Assembly (NCBI RefSeq): GCF_900155985.1
Contig: NZ_FTMA01000002.1
Location: 186,001-250,000, forward strand
Length of the DNA: 64,000 bases
Direction: 5' to 3'
Source: Maribacter ulvicola
GTDB taxonomy: Bacteria > Bacteroidota > Bacteroidia > Flavobacteriales > Flavobacteriaceae
Below, one piece after another: positions 54,282 through 63,374 of the stretch; position 1 is the stretch's first letter, and each line of letters opens with the position of its first letter. Under the pieces are notes generated by a model. It was not told where the DNA came from. It did not search any database and worked only from the letters and a program-made list of their open reading frames with translations. Both the position numbers and the translations under genes were made by a program.

Positions 54282-55394
54282 CTAGTTTTGTTTAGATTTT
54301 TTCTCTTCTAATCTATCTGCACCATCGGTAGCGTCCTTAAAGCTTAGGTCATCATCAATGACGTTTTTATAGGCTTGTATCCACGCATTTCTGAATATTC
54401 TGGTTACCGTAGGCCAAATTTTAGTTTTAACACTATTTAAATCACCTTCAACGGGTATTTTGGTAGCTAGGGTATCCTGCTTGTGGTTTTTGAGAATAAA
54501 TTTGAAGAAGCCTACGAAGCCTTCCCATAGCGTTTTTAGAAATCCGTCTTCTTTGCCTATTAATTTTGCGTTCTTAAGTATGGGCTTAAAAGAACCTTTC
54601 ATGTATCCGTCTGCAATAGCCAGTTCTCCAAATAAGTCAAAAGTACCTTCATCAAAATCTATACCTGCGTAATAATTGGTGAAATCATTAAGTGCTTTGG
54701 CATTAGCGTTTTCTAGGCTAAAGGAAATATCCATGTCCGGAATTTCTCTTACCAAATTCATGTCTCCATCTAAAATTACATTTCCATTACCTATTGATGT
54801 GGCTGTAGCGTGTATGTTAGAAGGTAGTGTTCTTGTTTCTTCCACAACATTACGTAGGTTAGAAGCCTCTAATTGTACTTTGGTTAAATGTAGGTCAATA
54901 TTAGGATCTGCCTGTACTTGTAAAAAAGCAAACTTACCATTTTCGACCATCAATCGGTTAATGTCTATTGGAACCAAATCGGTAAGGGCTTTAGACCAGT
55001 CCTCAGTATTGGCTTGTTGCGTAGTGTCCTGTTGATCTTCAAATACATACAGTACGGTAGGCTCTAACATTTCAATTTCACTCACTATTCTCCCGTGAAA
55101 AAGAGCGTTCCATTCTACGGATATATCAGTTTTCTTAAAATCTAGAAAAGGTATTTCGGTAGTACCGTTTACCGTATTCAAATACATGCCGTGTATGGTA
55201 TAAGCGCCACGGATAATAGAAAGGTCAATATCTTCAACGTGACCATAATATCCAGGAATATCTGCAAGTACTTTGTTTACATAATTTTTTACGAAGTAGG
55301 GAAGTGATAAGCGAATTGCAATGAGAAGTACCATCAATAGTACCGGTATCACATATCTTTTTTTCTTATAATTTTTCCTTCGTCCTTCGCTCAT
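54282..55394 (-). CDS. DUF748 (AsmA-like) membrane-anchored protein
   Basis: 370 residues from the ATG at 55394; the longer frame starts with TTG. A basic N-terminus (RRKNYKKKR) and one membrane segment (YVIPVLLMVLLIAIRLSLPY) anchor it in the inner membrane with a periplasmic domain. The domain has the DUF748/AsmA pattern of long beta strands: IRGAYTIHGMYL, IPFLDFKKTDISVEWNALFHG, RLMVENGKFAFLQVQ and FDLFGELAIADGYMKGSFKP. AsmA-like proteins are thought to help move lipids to the outer membrane; the specific role is unknown. The C-terminus is highly charged. Confidence 0.82.
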   Translation of the reverse strand: MSEGRRKNYKKKRYVIPVLLMVLLIAIRLSLPYFVKNYVNKVLADIPGYYGHVEDIDLSIIRGAYTIHGMYLNTVNGTTEIPFLDFKKTDISVEWNALFHGRIVSEIEMLEPTVLYVFEDQQDTTQQANTEDWSKALTDLVPIDINRLMVENGKFAFLQVQADPNIDLHLTKVQLEASNLRNVVEETRTLPSNIHATATSIGNGNVILDGDMNLVREIPDMDISFSLENANAKALNDFTNYYAGIDFDEGTFDLFGELAIADGYMKGSFKPILKNAKLIGKEDGFLKTLWEGFVGFFKFILKNHKQDTLATKIPVEGDLNSVKTKIWPTVTRIFRNAWIQAYKNVIDDDLSFKDATDGADRLEEKKSKQN

Positions 55395-55526
55395 GTAATT
55401 CAATATTTATTTTGAACCTTGATAAGATAAGTGAATGAAACTAAAAGTACTGGTTTACGGAGCGATAGGGGTAAAAGTAGAAGCGTTAGGATTAAAAATA
55501 GCTTATAAGAGCCATTAGGGTATACT

Positions 55527-55931
55527 TTAAATGAATTTGCTTTTTAGTTCTTCTGTAGGAATCATGCATGCCTCTTTTTTACCGTACCATTTGTATCTAT
55601 TCGCAGCAATAAAATCGTATACGATATTTCGAAAAGACTCCGGTAGCCATAGTAAAATAGAGGAAATTGTACGGAGACCTTTTAAATTCTTTCCAATTTC
55701 AAGTGCGGCTGTTGACTTTATATAATAAGCAATATTGGGCTCGATAAGGAGTATGGAATCAATTTCGTTGGTGTCAATATTACGCTCGGCCAATAATTTT
55801 TCGCCTGTTTTACTCTGTATGGCGGCATATCTAAATACATCATTATGATCTCGCTTAATAGCAAACTGAACACTGCTGTTGCACAAGTTGCAAACACCAT
55901 CAAAGAGAATGATTTTTTTATTTGAATTCAC
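55527..55931 (-). CDS. DCC-family thiol-disulfide oxidoreductase-like protein (DUF393), GTG start
   Basis: 134 residues. The DCC motif opens the protein: ILFDGVCNLCNSSVQFAIKRD, with Asp9-Gly-x-Cys-x-x-Cys. The thioredoxin-like fold continues (FRYAAIQSKTGEKLL, IDSILLIEPNIAYYIKSTAA, LKGLRTISSILLWLP). The role of this widespread family is not established. The start codon is GTG at 55931; no ATG lies before the motif. Probably monocistronic. Confidence 0.88.
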   Translation of the reverse strand: MNSNKKIILFDGVCNLCNSSVQFAIKRDHNDVFRYAAIQSKTGEKLLAERNIDTNEIDSILLIEPNIAYYIKSTAALEIGKNLKGLRTISSILLWLPESFRNIVYDFIAANRYKWYGKKEACMIPTEELKSKFI

Positions 55932-56079
55932 AGGATAAAATTAAAACAATATTTAGACAACTTCTCTATAATATCCTTTTAAAGAATAGTTGCGAATATT
56001 CTTAGGTTTATGGCTATTTTAGGTATTATATAACTGCGTTAATCGTATACGATTTAATGTAACCATCAGTAAATGAGCG

Positions 56080-58251
56080 TTATTTCTTTTTTTCAACCAT
56101 TTCAAGCTGGTCTACGCTAACATTGGTGGTGAATATGCCATAGTTGACAATGGCCTTTCCTTTTTCAAGTGAATCTATACTACCAACAGCCTTACCATCT
56201 AACATACGTACGCGGTCACCAATTTTAAATACAGGTCTTGGCTTATTCTTTTCCTTGAAAATGGCTTTCTTCTTTTCAACCTTCTTTTTCTCACGGATAA
56301 CTTTGACCTCTTTTTGGACTTCTTGAGCCACTTTTGCTTTTTTAGCTCTTTCCGCCTTGGCTTGATTTGCCGTTTTCTTCTTTCGCTTGCTATTCTCGGT
56401 TTCCACTATTCTCAATAGTTCAGATACCAAGGGTCGTTTCTTGTTATCTTGAAAATATTTATCTGCTGCAACATTGACTTTGTTCCCTAATTGTATCATG
56501 CGTTGATCGTGGTCATATAACTCTTGGTAATTTTCAAGTTTAGATTTGATCTTGGCATTTAGCTTTTCTAATCTTTCGTTCTCTTCTCGTGCCTTATCTT
56601 CTTCCTCTTTTAATCTAGAGCCTGTTTGTGCCATTTTACTACGTTCTTTTTGCAGTTTGGCAATAGTGGCATCAAAACGAACTTTGCCGCGTTCTATTTT
56701 CTTTTTGGCTTTGTTGATCAGCGAGTAGGGGATGCCGTTCTTTTGTGCGACTTCAAATGTAAACGAACTACCTGCTTGTCCTAAAATCAATTGAAAGGTA
56801 GGTTCTAGCGTTTTGCCATCAAAGAGCATATTGGCATTGGTTACATGTGGTAGCTCGTTGGCCAATGCTTTTAAATTGGCATAGTGGGTAGTAATTACTC
56901 CGTATGAGCCTCTTTCATAGAAAACTTCCAAGAAAGCTTCGGCAAGTGCACCACCTAATTCTGGATCACTACCGGTACCAAATTCATCGATTAGGAATAA
57001 AGTGTTATTATCGCAACGCTTTAAGAATTGGTTCATGTTCTTTAAGCGGTAACTGTACGTACTTAAATGATTTTCAATACTTTGGTTGTCTCCAATATCC
57101 GTTAATATCTTTTTAAAGAAACACACTTCACTTCTTTCGTGCACGGGAATCAGCATTCCGCTTTGTAGCATTACTTGAAGTAGCCCAATCGTTTTTAAGG
57201 TGATACTTTTACCACCGGCATTTGGACCTGAAATGACGATAATTCTATTTTCTTCGTGCAGTTCAATGGTTTGCGGATACGTCTTTTCGCCCTTTCGTTT
57301 ATTGTTCAAAAATAATAATGGATGATAAGCATCACGCAAAAAGAGTTTATTGTTAGTGTTGATTTTTGGCAATAGCGCATCAATATCTTCTGCGTGCTTA
57401 GCTTTTGCGGCAATCACATCTACTTGCGTAAGAAAATCTTGATAATCGCTTAAAAGAGCTCTAAATGGTCTTATTTTATTTGTTAGTTGTTTAAGAATGC
57501 GTTGTACTTCTTCTTTCTCCTCAAACTCCAGATTATTAAGTTCTCTACTATACTTTAGAGCAGCTTCAGGTTCAATGTAAACTATGCTTCCGGTTTTTGA
57601 TGTGCCCATTACGGCGCCCTTCACTTTCTTTCTGTACATGGCCTTAACCGCCAAAACGCGTCTGTTTTCAACAACAGATTCCCTAATTTCATCTAAATAA
57701 TCAGATGCTTGGTAGGTATTTAAAGCAGATCCAAAGCTTTGACTAATTTTTCCACGTACTGCATTTATTTGTCTTCGGATGGTAAACAATTCATCAGATG
57801 CATTATCCTTTACCTCTCCAAATCGGTCAATTACGTTATTTATTAAAACCGGAATCTCCGTGTTTTGCTCAAGCTTTAAAGCAAAATCATAAAAAAGGGG
57901 GTAATATTCCTTGAATTTTTTAAAGAATTTTTGGTGTTGTGCTACCGTAGTACAGATACTTGCTATTCTTTTGAATCCCTGAAGTTCTAACGTCGTGTTT
58001 TCAATCTTAAGAAGTTTCAGGTCGGTATTAATGGCATCGAACCCGTGATTGGGAATTCGGTTTTCACTAATAACCGATGATAGGTATTCTGCTGTTTTTC
58101 CAAGTTCCACCTTAATAACCTCGTCAGTTATAAAAGGAGCAATTTCCAATGCAGCTTCTTTGCCCAATTCTGTATGACAACGTGCAGAAATTTGTTTTAA
58201 TACAGAAGGAAATTCTAAGTCTTGTAATGTTTTGGAATGTATATTGGCCAC
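56080..58251 (-). CDS. mutS2: MutS2-family ATPase without Smr domain, GTG start
   Basis: 723 residues. Order: N-terminal clamp/lever helices, the MutS ATPase (Walker A GPNAGGKS 342-349, followed by DIGDNQSIENHLSTYSYR and LFLIDEFGTGSDPELGGA with Walker B), a long coiled coil (about 520-660) rich in Lys/Glu, and a C-terminal SH3/KOW-like part (FKIGDRVRMLDGKAVGSIDSL). It ends there; the Smr endonuclease domain of Bacillus MutS2 (about 785 residues) is absent. MutS2 acts on branched DNA and on collided ribosomes in other bacteria. A -7 element TACCTTTG lies upstream. Confidence 0.92.
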   Translation of the reverse strand: MANIHSKTLQDLEFPSVLKQISARCHTELGKEAALEIAPFITDEVIKVELGKTAEYLSSVISENRIPNHGFDAINTDLKLLKIENTTLELQGFKRIASICTTVAQHQKFFKKFKEYYPLFYDFALKLEQNTEIPVLINNVIDRFGEVKDNASDELFTIRRQINAVRGKISQSFGSALNTYQASDYLDEIRESVVENRRVLAVKAMYRKKVKGAVMGTSKTGSIVYIEPEAALKYSRELNNLEFEEKEEVQRILKQLTNKIRPFRALLSDYQDFLTQVDVIAAKAKHAEDIDALLPKINTNNKLFLRDAYHPLLFLNNKRKGEKTYPQTIELHEENRIIVISGPNAGGKSITLKTIGLLQVMLQSGMLIPVHERSEVCFFKKILTDIGDNQSIENHLSTYSYRLKNMNQFLKRCDNNTLFLIDEFGTGSDPELGGALAEAFLEVFYERGSYGVITTHYANLKALANELPHVTNANMLFDGKTLEPTFQLILGQAGSSFTFEVAQKNGIPYSLINKAKKKIERGKVRFDATIAKLQKERSKMAQTGSRLKEEEDKAREENERLEKLNAKIKSKLENYQELYDHDQRMIQLGNKVNVAADKYFQDNKKRPLVSELLRIVETENSKRKKKTANQAKAERAKKAKVAQEVQKEVKVIREKKKVEKKKAIFKEKNKPRPVFKIGDRVRMLDGKAVGSIDSLEKGKAIVNYGIFTTNVSVDQLEMVEKKK

Positions 58252-58270
58252 GTTCTATTTTAATGAGCTG

Positions 58271-58278
58271 CAAAGGTA
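58271..58278 (-). promoter_or_regulatory. -7 element of mutS2
   Basis: On the minus strand TACCTTTG (58278-58271) matches TAnnTTTG, 19 bases before the GTG at 58251. No -33 TTG at the right spacing. Confidence 0.45.
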
Positions 58279-58351
58279 CGCATTGACAATGAAATTTTAT
58301 AAATGAGATTGTACTGAGCTTATCTGTAGTATGGGCATTGATGAATTGGCG

Positions 58352-58382
58352 TTGATTTTAGGTAATGTTAATAGTACCTTTG
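58352..58382 (+). promoter_or_regulatory. Promoter of ung
   Basis: TTG (58352-58354), a 20-bp spacer and TACCTTTG (58375-58382) match the Bacteroidota consensus. Transcription would begin near 58389, before the ATG at 58409 but after the earlier ATG at 58331, which rules out the longer reading frame as the main product. Confidence 0.6.
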
Positions 58383-58408
58383 AATTTAAATTGGAATACG
58401 ATATTACC

Positions 58409-59074
58409 ATGGACATTGATTTGGATAGGAGTTGGGCGAAACAGTTGGCGCAAGAATTTGACAAGCCCTATTTTAAAGGCTTGATGCAATTTGTAAAGCG
58501 AGAATATGATGCGCACACATGTTATCCGCAGTATTCGGATATATTTTCAGCTTTCAATTATTGTGGGTTTGATGATACAAAGGTGGTCATTATTGGACAA
58601 GATCCCTATCATGGACCAAATCAAGCAAATGGCTTGTGTTTTTCGGTTAAGGACGGAATTAAACATCCGCCATCATTGATCAATATTTTTAAGGAAATTG
58701 AAAGCGATTTAAGCATCCCTTACCCAGAAAGTGGTAACCTTGAACGATGGGCAAAACAAGGTGTTCTTCTGTTGAATGCTACGCTTACCGTTAGGGCTCA
58801 TGAAGCGGGAAGTCACCAAAAACAAGGGTGGGAGGTATTTACGGATGCTGTAATTTCTAAACTATCAGAAAAAAAGGATGGTATAATTTTTATGCTTTGG
58901 GGAGGTTATGCAAAGAAAAAAATAAAGCTAATCAATACTGATAAGCATTTCTTATTAACCTCTGGTCACCCGTCCCCGTTAAGTGCCAATCGCGGATATT
59001 GGTTTGGAAACGAACATTTTTCTTCTTGCAACAAAATATTAGGTGATTTAGGCAATAAAAACATATTGTGGTAA
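58409..59074 (+). CDS. ung: Uracil-DNA glycosylase, family 1
   Basis: 221 residues from the ATG at 58409. It removes uracil from DNA to start base excision repair. The water-activating loop GQDPYHGPNQANGLCFSV, the uracil-binding LLLNATLTVRAHEAGSH, and the Leu-intercalation loop HPSPLSANRG are intact. The start DRSWAKQLAQEFDKPYF matches the family's usual N-terminus, and the promoter lies inside the longer frame. Divergent from mutS2. Confidence 0.96.
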   Translation: MDIDLDRSWAKQLAQEFDKPYFKGLMQFVKREYDAHTCYPQYSDIFSAFNYCGFDDTKVVIIGQDPYHGPNQANGLCFSVKDGIKHPPSLINIFKEIESDLSIPYPESGNLERWAKQGVLLLNATLTVRAHEAGSHQKQGWEVFTDAVISKLSEKKDGIIFMLWGGYAKKKIKLINTDKHFLLTSGHPSPLSANRGYWFGNEHFSSCNKILGDLGNKNILW

Positions 59075-59154
59075 GTTTGGTAAATAATTAGTGCTTTAAT
59101 TCTATAATGTACTTTGGGGTGCAAGGGTAGGGCAAAAACTTAATAACAGTTAAA

Positions 59155-59583
59155 ATGAATAACTTAGATAGACTAAATACTATTTTATTGGTAGACGATG
59201 ACGATGCAAGTAACTTCTTGCATTCCATTTTTATCAATAAATTAGATATGGATGTGAATATTAACTCTGCACTCAATGGTCAAGAAGCTATAGATTTTAT
59301 CCTTGGAAAAGGGCAGGAGCAGTTAGAATTGCCATGTATGGTCATGTTAGATTTAAGAATGCCTGTCATGGACGGGTGGCAATTTATGGATGCTTATGAC
59401 GACTTAGTTCCTAAAAAGCTTAAAGATCAAATTACGATAGTTCTTGTAACTATAAGTGACAACAAGGAGGATAAAAAACGCGCAACAGATAATAAGTATA
59501 TTGCGGATTTTGCTCAGAAACCGCTTTCAGATGAAACATTTAAAGCATTAATTCAGAAGCATTATAGCTTAGCCTCTATTTAA
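59155..59583 (+). CDS. Single-domain CheY-like response regulator
   Basis: 142 residues, receiver only. The acidic pocket VDDDDASNF (Asp14-15), phospho-acceptor Asp66 in MVMLDLRMPVMDGWQF, the Thr/Ser switch in VTIS and Lys122 in AQKPLS are present, so it should be phosphorylated. No kinase is adjacent. Such receivers often work in phosphorelays with hybrid kinases. It lies 80 bp after ung and is convergent with the substrate-binding protein gene with no gap. Confidence 0.92.
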   Translation: MNNLDRLNTILLVDDDDASNFLHSIFINKLDMDVNINSALNGQEAIDFILGKGQEQLELPCMVMLDLRMPVMDGWQFMDAYDDLVPKKLKDQITIVLVTISDNKEDKKRATDNKYIADFAQKPLSDETFKALIQKHYSLASI

Positions 59584-60429
59584 TTATTTTAATATTTGAG
59601 AGGCCGGAATTACTTTTTCTATCAAATTTAATTCCTTCAATGTATGTTGCACTGTTGTCAACGTGCCTTCTGGTAGTTGTTTTTGGCTCCATTCCGTAAG
59701 TTGCAACCACGCTTGTATGTCTTCTAATTTTTGATGATACCTATTTGCCAAGGTAGTATCTATCCTGGGAATCTGTTTGAACTCAGCCGTATACATATTG
59801 ATGATTTCAAGAATATGATTCAATATGCTTTCGTTTTCTTTCAAAAACGTAGTAGTACCTACCAAGACAAAGCATGGCCATGGTGTGGGGCAATTTCCTA
59901 AGTGTTTAAAAACACCATCATCTACAAGGGGTTTTGTAGTAAAACGTTCCCACATAAAATAATCCGCACTACCAGAGGAAAGCCCTTCTACGGCTCCTTC
60001 TAGATTATTCACTAATTCAAATTTTAAATGCTCGGTATCCCAACCCATCTCTGTTGCTTGCACGTAAGACATTAAATGGCTACCGCTACCGTAGCGGCTA
60101 ATAGCGGCCGTAGTGTCTTTTAAATCGTTTAGGGAATTATAAGAGCTTTTGGCATCTACGTGAATTCCCCAAAGAAGGGGAGAGGCAATGTACTCCTGAA
60201 TAATTTTTACCTCATTGCCTTCGGTTATACTTTTTATGATTCCTTCTGTTAAGATGATAGCAAGGTCGGTATCGTTGTTTTTAAGCATTTCACTCATTCT
60301 ACCGGTACCTTCGGGAACTTCCGTCCATTCTAAATTAATTCCTCTTTCTTCAAATGCACCTTCTTCGATGGCCAAATGCCATGGAAGGTTAAAATGTTCA
60401 GGTACACCTATAATCTTAACAGTTTTCAT
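59584..60429 (-). CDS. NMT1/ThiY-like substrate-binding protein lacking a signal peptide
   Basis: 281 residues. Two-lobed periplasmic-binding fold of the NMT1/SsuA/ThiY type: VPEHFNLPWHLAIEEGAFEERG, the recognition helix region MSEMLKNNDTDLAII, AISRYGSGSHLMSYVQATEMG, and SSGSADYFMWERFTT. It begins directly with the first strand (KTVKIIGVP), with no signal peptide or lipobox, so it should be cytoplasmic. No ABC permease or ATPase is nearby. Its ATG overlaps the end of ppk1 by 14 bases, so it is co-translated with it. A ligand sensor or an enzyme of the pyrimidine/thiamine type is conceivable; function unknown. Confidence 0.8.
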   Translation of the reverse strand: MKTVKIIGVPEHFNLPWHLAIEEGAFEERGINLEWTEVPEGTGRMSEMLKNNDTDLAIILTEGIIKSITEGNEVKIIQEYIASPLLWGIHVDAKSSYNSLNDLKDTTAAISRYGSGSHLMSYVQATEMGWDTEHLKFELVNNLEGAVEGLSSGSADYFMWERFTTKPLVDDGVFKHLGNCPTPWPCFVLVGTTTFLKENESILNHILEIINMYTAEFKQIPRIDTTLANRYHQKLEDIQAWLQLTEWSQKQLPEGTLTTVQHTLKELNLIEKVIPASQILK

Positions 60430-62452
60430 CTAATTTATTTTTAAGGTAATCGTATATGGCGTATTGGGAGCGTATACGTTCTTCATTAGGCAATTGTTCC
60501 ACTTTTTTATTGGAGTTTTCCAAATCCAGCACACGAGCTTTTTGGTTGTCGTTGAGCTGTAGGCTTAAAATGTGTTTTAATTCTTCAAAAATATCGGAAT
60601 CTAGAATTGGGGTCAATACTTCTATCCGTCGATCTAAGTTACGGGTCATCCAATCTGCGGATCCAATATACATCAATTCATTTCCTCCATTTTCAAATAG
60701 GTAAATTCTACCATGCTCTAAAAAACGATCTACAATGCTGGTTATGAATATATTATCTTTCATTCCTGTGTTAGGGTCATCATTAGCGGTTAGGTAACAA
60801 CAAAAGCCCCTAACTATGAGTCTAACTTCAACACCGGCATTAACGGCCCTGTACAAGGCCCTGATCATATCAGAGTCTTCAAGACTGTTCATTTTAGCGG
60901 TAATGGCTGCTTTTTTACCTTTACGGGCAGCATTGATTTCGTTTTGAATAAGGTTTAAAAATGTAATTCTGGTGGTAAAAGGCGAGACCATTAGGCGTTT
61001 TAGCTTGGGAACTATAATTTTTCTTTCCAAAACTTGAAAAACCTGGCCTAAATCTTTAGTAATTTTTTTATGTGCGGTAAACAGTCCGTGGTCACAATAA
61101 ATTTTAGCCGTTTTAGCGTTGAAATTACCGGTACCTATGTAGGCATATCGCTTTACTTTATCATCTTCATTTCTAAATACCATGGCTATTTTAGAATGCA
61201 CCTTTACCTGAGGGATGCTAAAAATAACTTTGGCACCCTTTTCCTCAAAAATGCGCCCCCATTTAATATTATTGGCTTCATCGAACCTGGCTTGAGCTTC
61301 AACGAACAAGGTAACCTCTTTACCGTTATCCAATGCGGTTAAAATGGCATCTGCCAATGATGAAGACTTAGCTATGCGGTAAATGGTCATTTTTATTGCA
61401 GTAACATTGGGGTCTGTTGCTGCTGTGGTCAAAAAATCTTCTACCACTCTAAAGTCTTGGTACGGAAAATGTACCAATTGGTCTTTTATGGAGATACTAT
61501 CAAAAATATTCTCCGTAGAAGTTAATACCGGATGTGGTAATGCCGGTTTTTCTTGATATTGTAAGTGTTCCGTTCCTTCCGGTAATGGAAAAGAAAAGAA
61601 ATCGGATAAATTATGGTATGCTCCGCCAGGGGATAAGTCTACCGTTCCCAATTTAAAATCGTTCTTAAGTGATGCTATTAGCCAACTTGGCATAGATTCA
61701 TCATAAAGTAAACGGGTTGCTTGACCGTATAAACGCTTATCTAACGAATTATAGATTTTTTCTACCAATTCAATATCGGAATAGTCATCTTCTAAATACA
61801 ATTCGGCATCCCTAGAAATTTTGATGGAATAACAGCCCATAATATTTTTCTGAGGTAGTAATTTTTGAATGTTCAGTCTAATGGCATCATCTAGATAACA
61901 AAATTGATGTCCGTCACCGGGTAACCTTATAAATCTGTCGTGCTTTTTATTCGGTATCTCAACAATGCTATATGCTTGGTTAGGATGGGTTACGGCTAAA
62001 TAGAGTGCCCCATCTGTTAATTCCAAGTTTTCTTTATGTACGGCACAAAACTCTCTTATACGCTCATCAAATAAGGACTCTAAAAATACTTTTTGTTCGT
62101 TCGTAAAGTTAGAGGTATTGCGAACATAGATATTATAATCTTCTAATTCTGCAAGGGTAGCTTTTATAACTTTACCAAACTCAACTTGTTGCTCATTAAT
62201 TGTTTTTAATATGTGCTGTAGGGTGGTATTGGCTTTGAACATTAATTTCTTTCGAAACTTTTTGTCCAGATGCTTTATTTGGCGAAGTTGAGAGACACGT
62301 ACTTTAAAGTATTCATCTAAATTAGAAGAAAAAATAGCGAGAAATTTTAATCGTTCTAGCAATGGCGTGTCGGCACTTTTGGCTTCAAGCAGCACACGTT
62401 CATTGAAATAGAGCCAATTAATATCTCTATGCTTCAGGTTGTCTTTTTTCAT
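60416..62452 (-). CDS. ppk1: Polyphosphate kinase 1
   Basis: 678 residues, full length. It polymerises the terminal phosphate of ATP into polyphosphate. Four domains: N (about 8-110; INWLYFNERVLLEA), head, and two phospholipase-D-like domains C1 and C2. The autophosphorylated His lies in QVKVHSKIAMV (His419), followed by YAYIGTGNFNAKTAKIYCDHGLFTA; the second His is in DRFLEHGRIYLF. Overlaps the following gene by 14 bases. It is preceded by the phosphorylase gene on the same strand across 54 bp. Confidence 0.96.
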   Translation of the reverse strand: MKKDNLKHRDINWLYFNERVLLEAKSADTPLLERLKFLAIFSSNLDEYFKVRVSQLRQIKHLDKKFRKKLMFKANTTLQHILKTINEQQVEFGKVIKATLAELEDYNIYVRNTSNFTNEQKVFLESLFDERIREFCAVHKENLELTDGALYLAVTHPNQAYSIVEIPNKKHDRFIRLPGDGHQFCYLDDAIRLNIQKLLPQKNIMGCYSIKISRDAELYLEDDYSDIELVEKIYNSLDKRLYGQATRLLYDESMPSWLIASLKNDFKLGTVDLSPGGAYHNLSDFFSFPLPEGTEHLQYQEKPALPHPVLTSTENIFDSISIKDQLVHFPYQDFRVVEDFLTTAATDPNVTAIKMTIYRIAKSSSLADAILTALDNGKEVTLFVEAQARFDEANNIKWGRIFEEKGAKVIFSIPQVKVHSKIAMVFRNEDDKVKRYAYIGTGNFNAKTAKIYCDHGLFTAHKKITKDLGQVFQVLERKIIVPKLKRLMVSPFTTRITFLNLIQNEINAARKGKKAAITAKMNSLEDSDMIRALYRAVNAGVEVRLIVRGFCCYLTANDDPNTGMKDNIFITSIVDRFLEHGRIYLFENGGNELMYIGSADWMTRNLDRRIEVLTPILDSDIFEELKHILSLQLNDNQKARVLDLENSNKKVEQLPNEERIRSQYAIYDYLKNKLDENC

Positions 62453-62506
62453 GATAAGATTTACGTAAAAATAAGAAGTACAATAGTAAAATATTGTAAA
62501 AGTATG

Positions 62507-63373
62507 TTAAGCCAACCGTTTCAAGCAAAATTCTATTAAGCGGTCCACGGATGCTGTTGGAGTAACTGAAAATTCTCCGGTAGCCCTATTGGCTAAAATA
62601 CAGTTTAGAGAAACTGCCTCATGGCCTAAAAGTTGAGCCAGGGCATAAATACCCGAAGTTTCCATTTCTAGATTGGTTAGTTGAAGTTCTTTAAAATTGA
62701 AGGTCGATAATTTCTCCAACAATTCCATCTGGCTAGGTGTAATTCTTAATTGACGTTGTTGTGGTCCGTAAAACCCTGTGTTTGTTGCTGTAAATCCTAA
62801 TCGTATACGATTATCGCTGAACAGTTCCCCAAGTTTTTCAGAGTAGGAGAGTACATAAGGTCTGGCTTTATAGGGATTCCATGAGGTATGGGCTATAAAT
62901 TCATCTTCTATGTCCGGGTAGTTGATGTTATCATGCTCGTAGAAGTGTAGTAATCCGTCAAAACCTAAAGAATATTTGCTGATTAAAAAAGTATCAATAG
63001 GAATATCTGGCTGTATAGCTCCTGTTGTTCCTATTCTAATAATATCTAAAGAGGTATGCTTTTCTTTGAGTGTTCTTGTCTTAAAATCAATATTCACAAG
63101 GGCGTCTAACTCATTTATAACAATATCGATATTGTCGGTACCAATTCCTGTAGATATTACTGAAATACGTTTACCGTTTAAATGTCCGGTATGGGTGTGG
63201 AACTCACGCTTACCTTTCTTTACCTCAATAGTATCAAAATGTTGAGAAACCTGGTGTACCCTATCTGGGTCGCCAACGGTGATAATGGTGGTTGCAATAT
63301 CTTCTGGTAATAAATTGAGGTGGTAGATGCTACCATCTTCATTGATGATAAGCTCAGCAGGCTTTAGTTGCAT
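62507..63373 (-). CDS. Nucleoside phosphorylase (uridine phosphorylase-like)
   Basis: 288 residues, PNP_UDP_1 fold. TIITVGDPDRVHQVSQHF (phosphate loop), VISTGIGTDNIDIVINEL, IIRIGTTGAIQPDIP, and the late FKELQLTNLEMETSGIYALAQLLGHE (NLEMETSG, ribose and base contacts) are diagnostic. It cleaves nucleosides to base and ribose-1-phosphate in salvage; uridine as substrate is the most likely by motif but not certain. It follows the DUF1835-type gene by one base. Confidence 0.9.
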   Translation of the reverse strand: MQLKPAELIINEDGSIYHLNLLPEDIATTIITVGDPDRVHQVSQHFDTIEVKKGKREFHTHTGHLNGKRISVISTGIGTDNIDIVINELDALVNIDFKTRTLKEKHTSLDIIRIGTTGAIQPDIPIDTFLISKYSLGFDGLLHFYEHDNINYPDIEDEFIAHTSWNPYKARPYVLSYSEKLGELFSDNRIRLGFTATNTGFYGPQQRQLRITPSQMELLEKLSTFNFKELQLTNLEMETSGIYALAQLLGHEAVSLNCILANRATGEFSVTPTASVDRLIEFCLKRLA

Positions 63374-63374
63374 G

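Noticed and set aside
58331-58408. Longer N-terminus of uracil-DNA glycosylase
   Set aside because: A promoter with -33 and -7 elements lies inside this stretch, and the family usually starts at the later Met.
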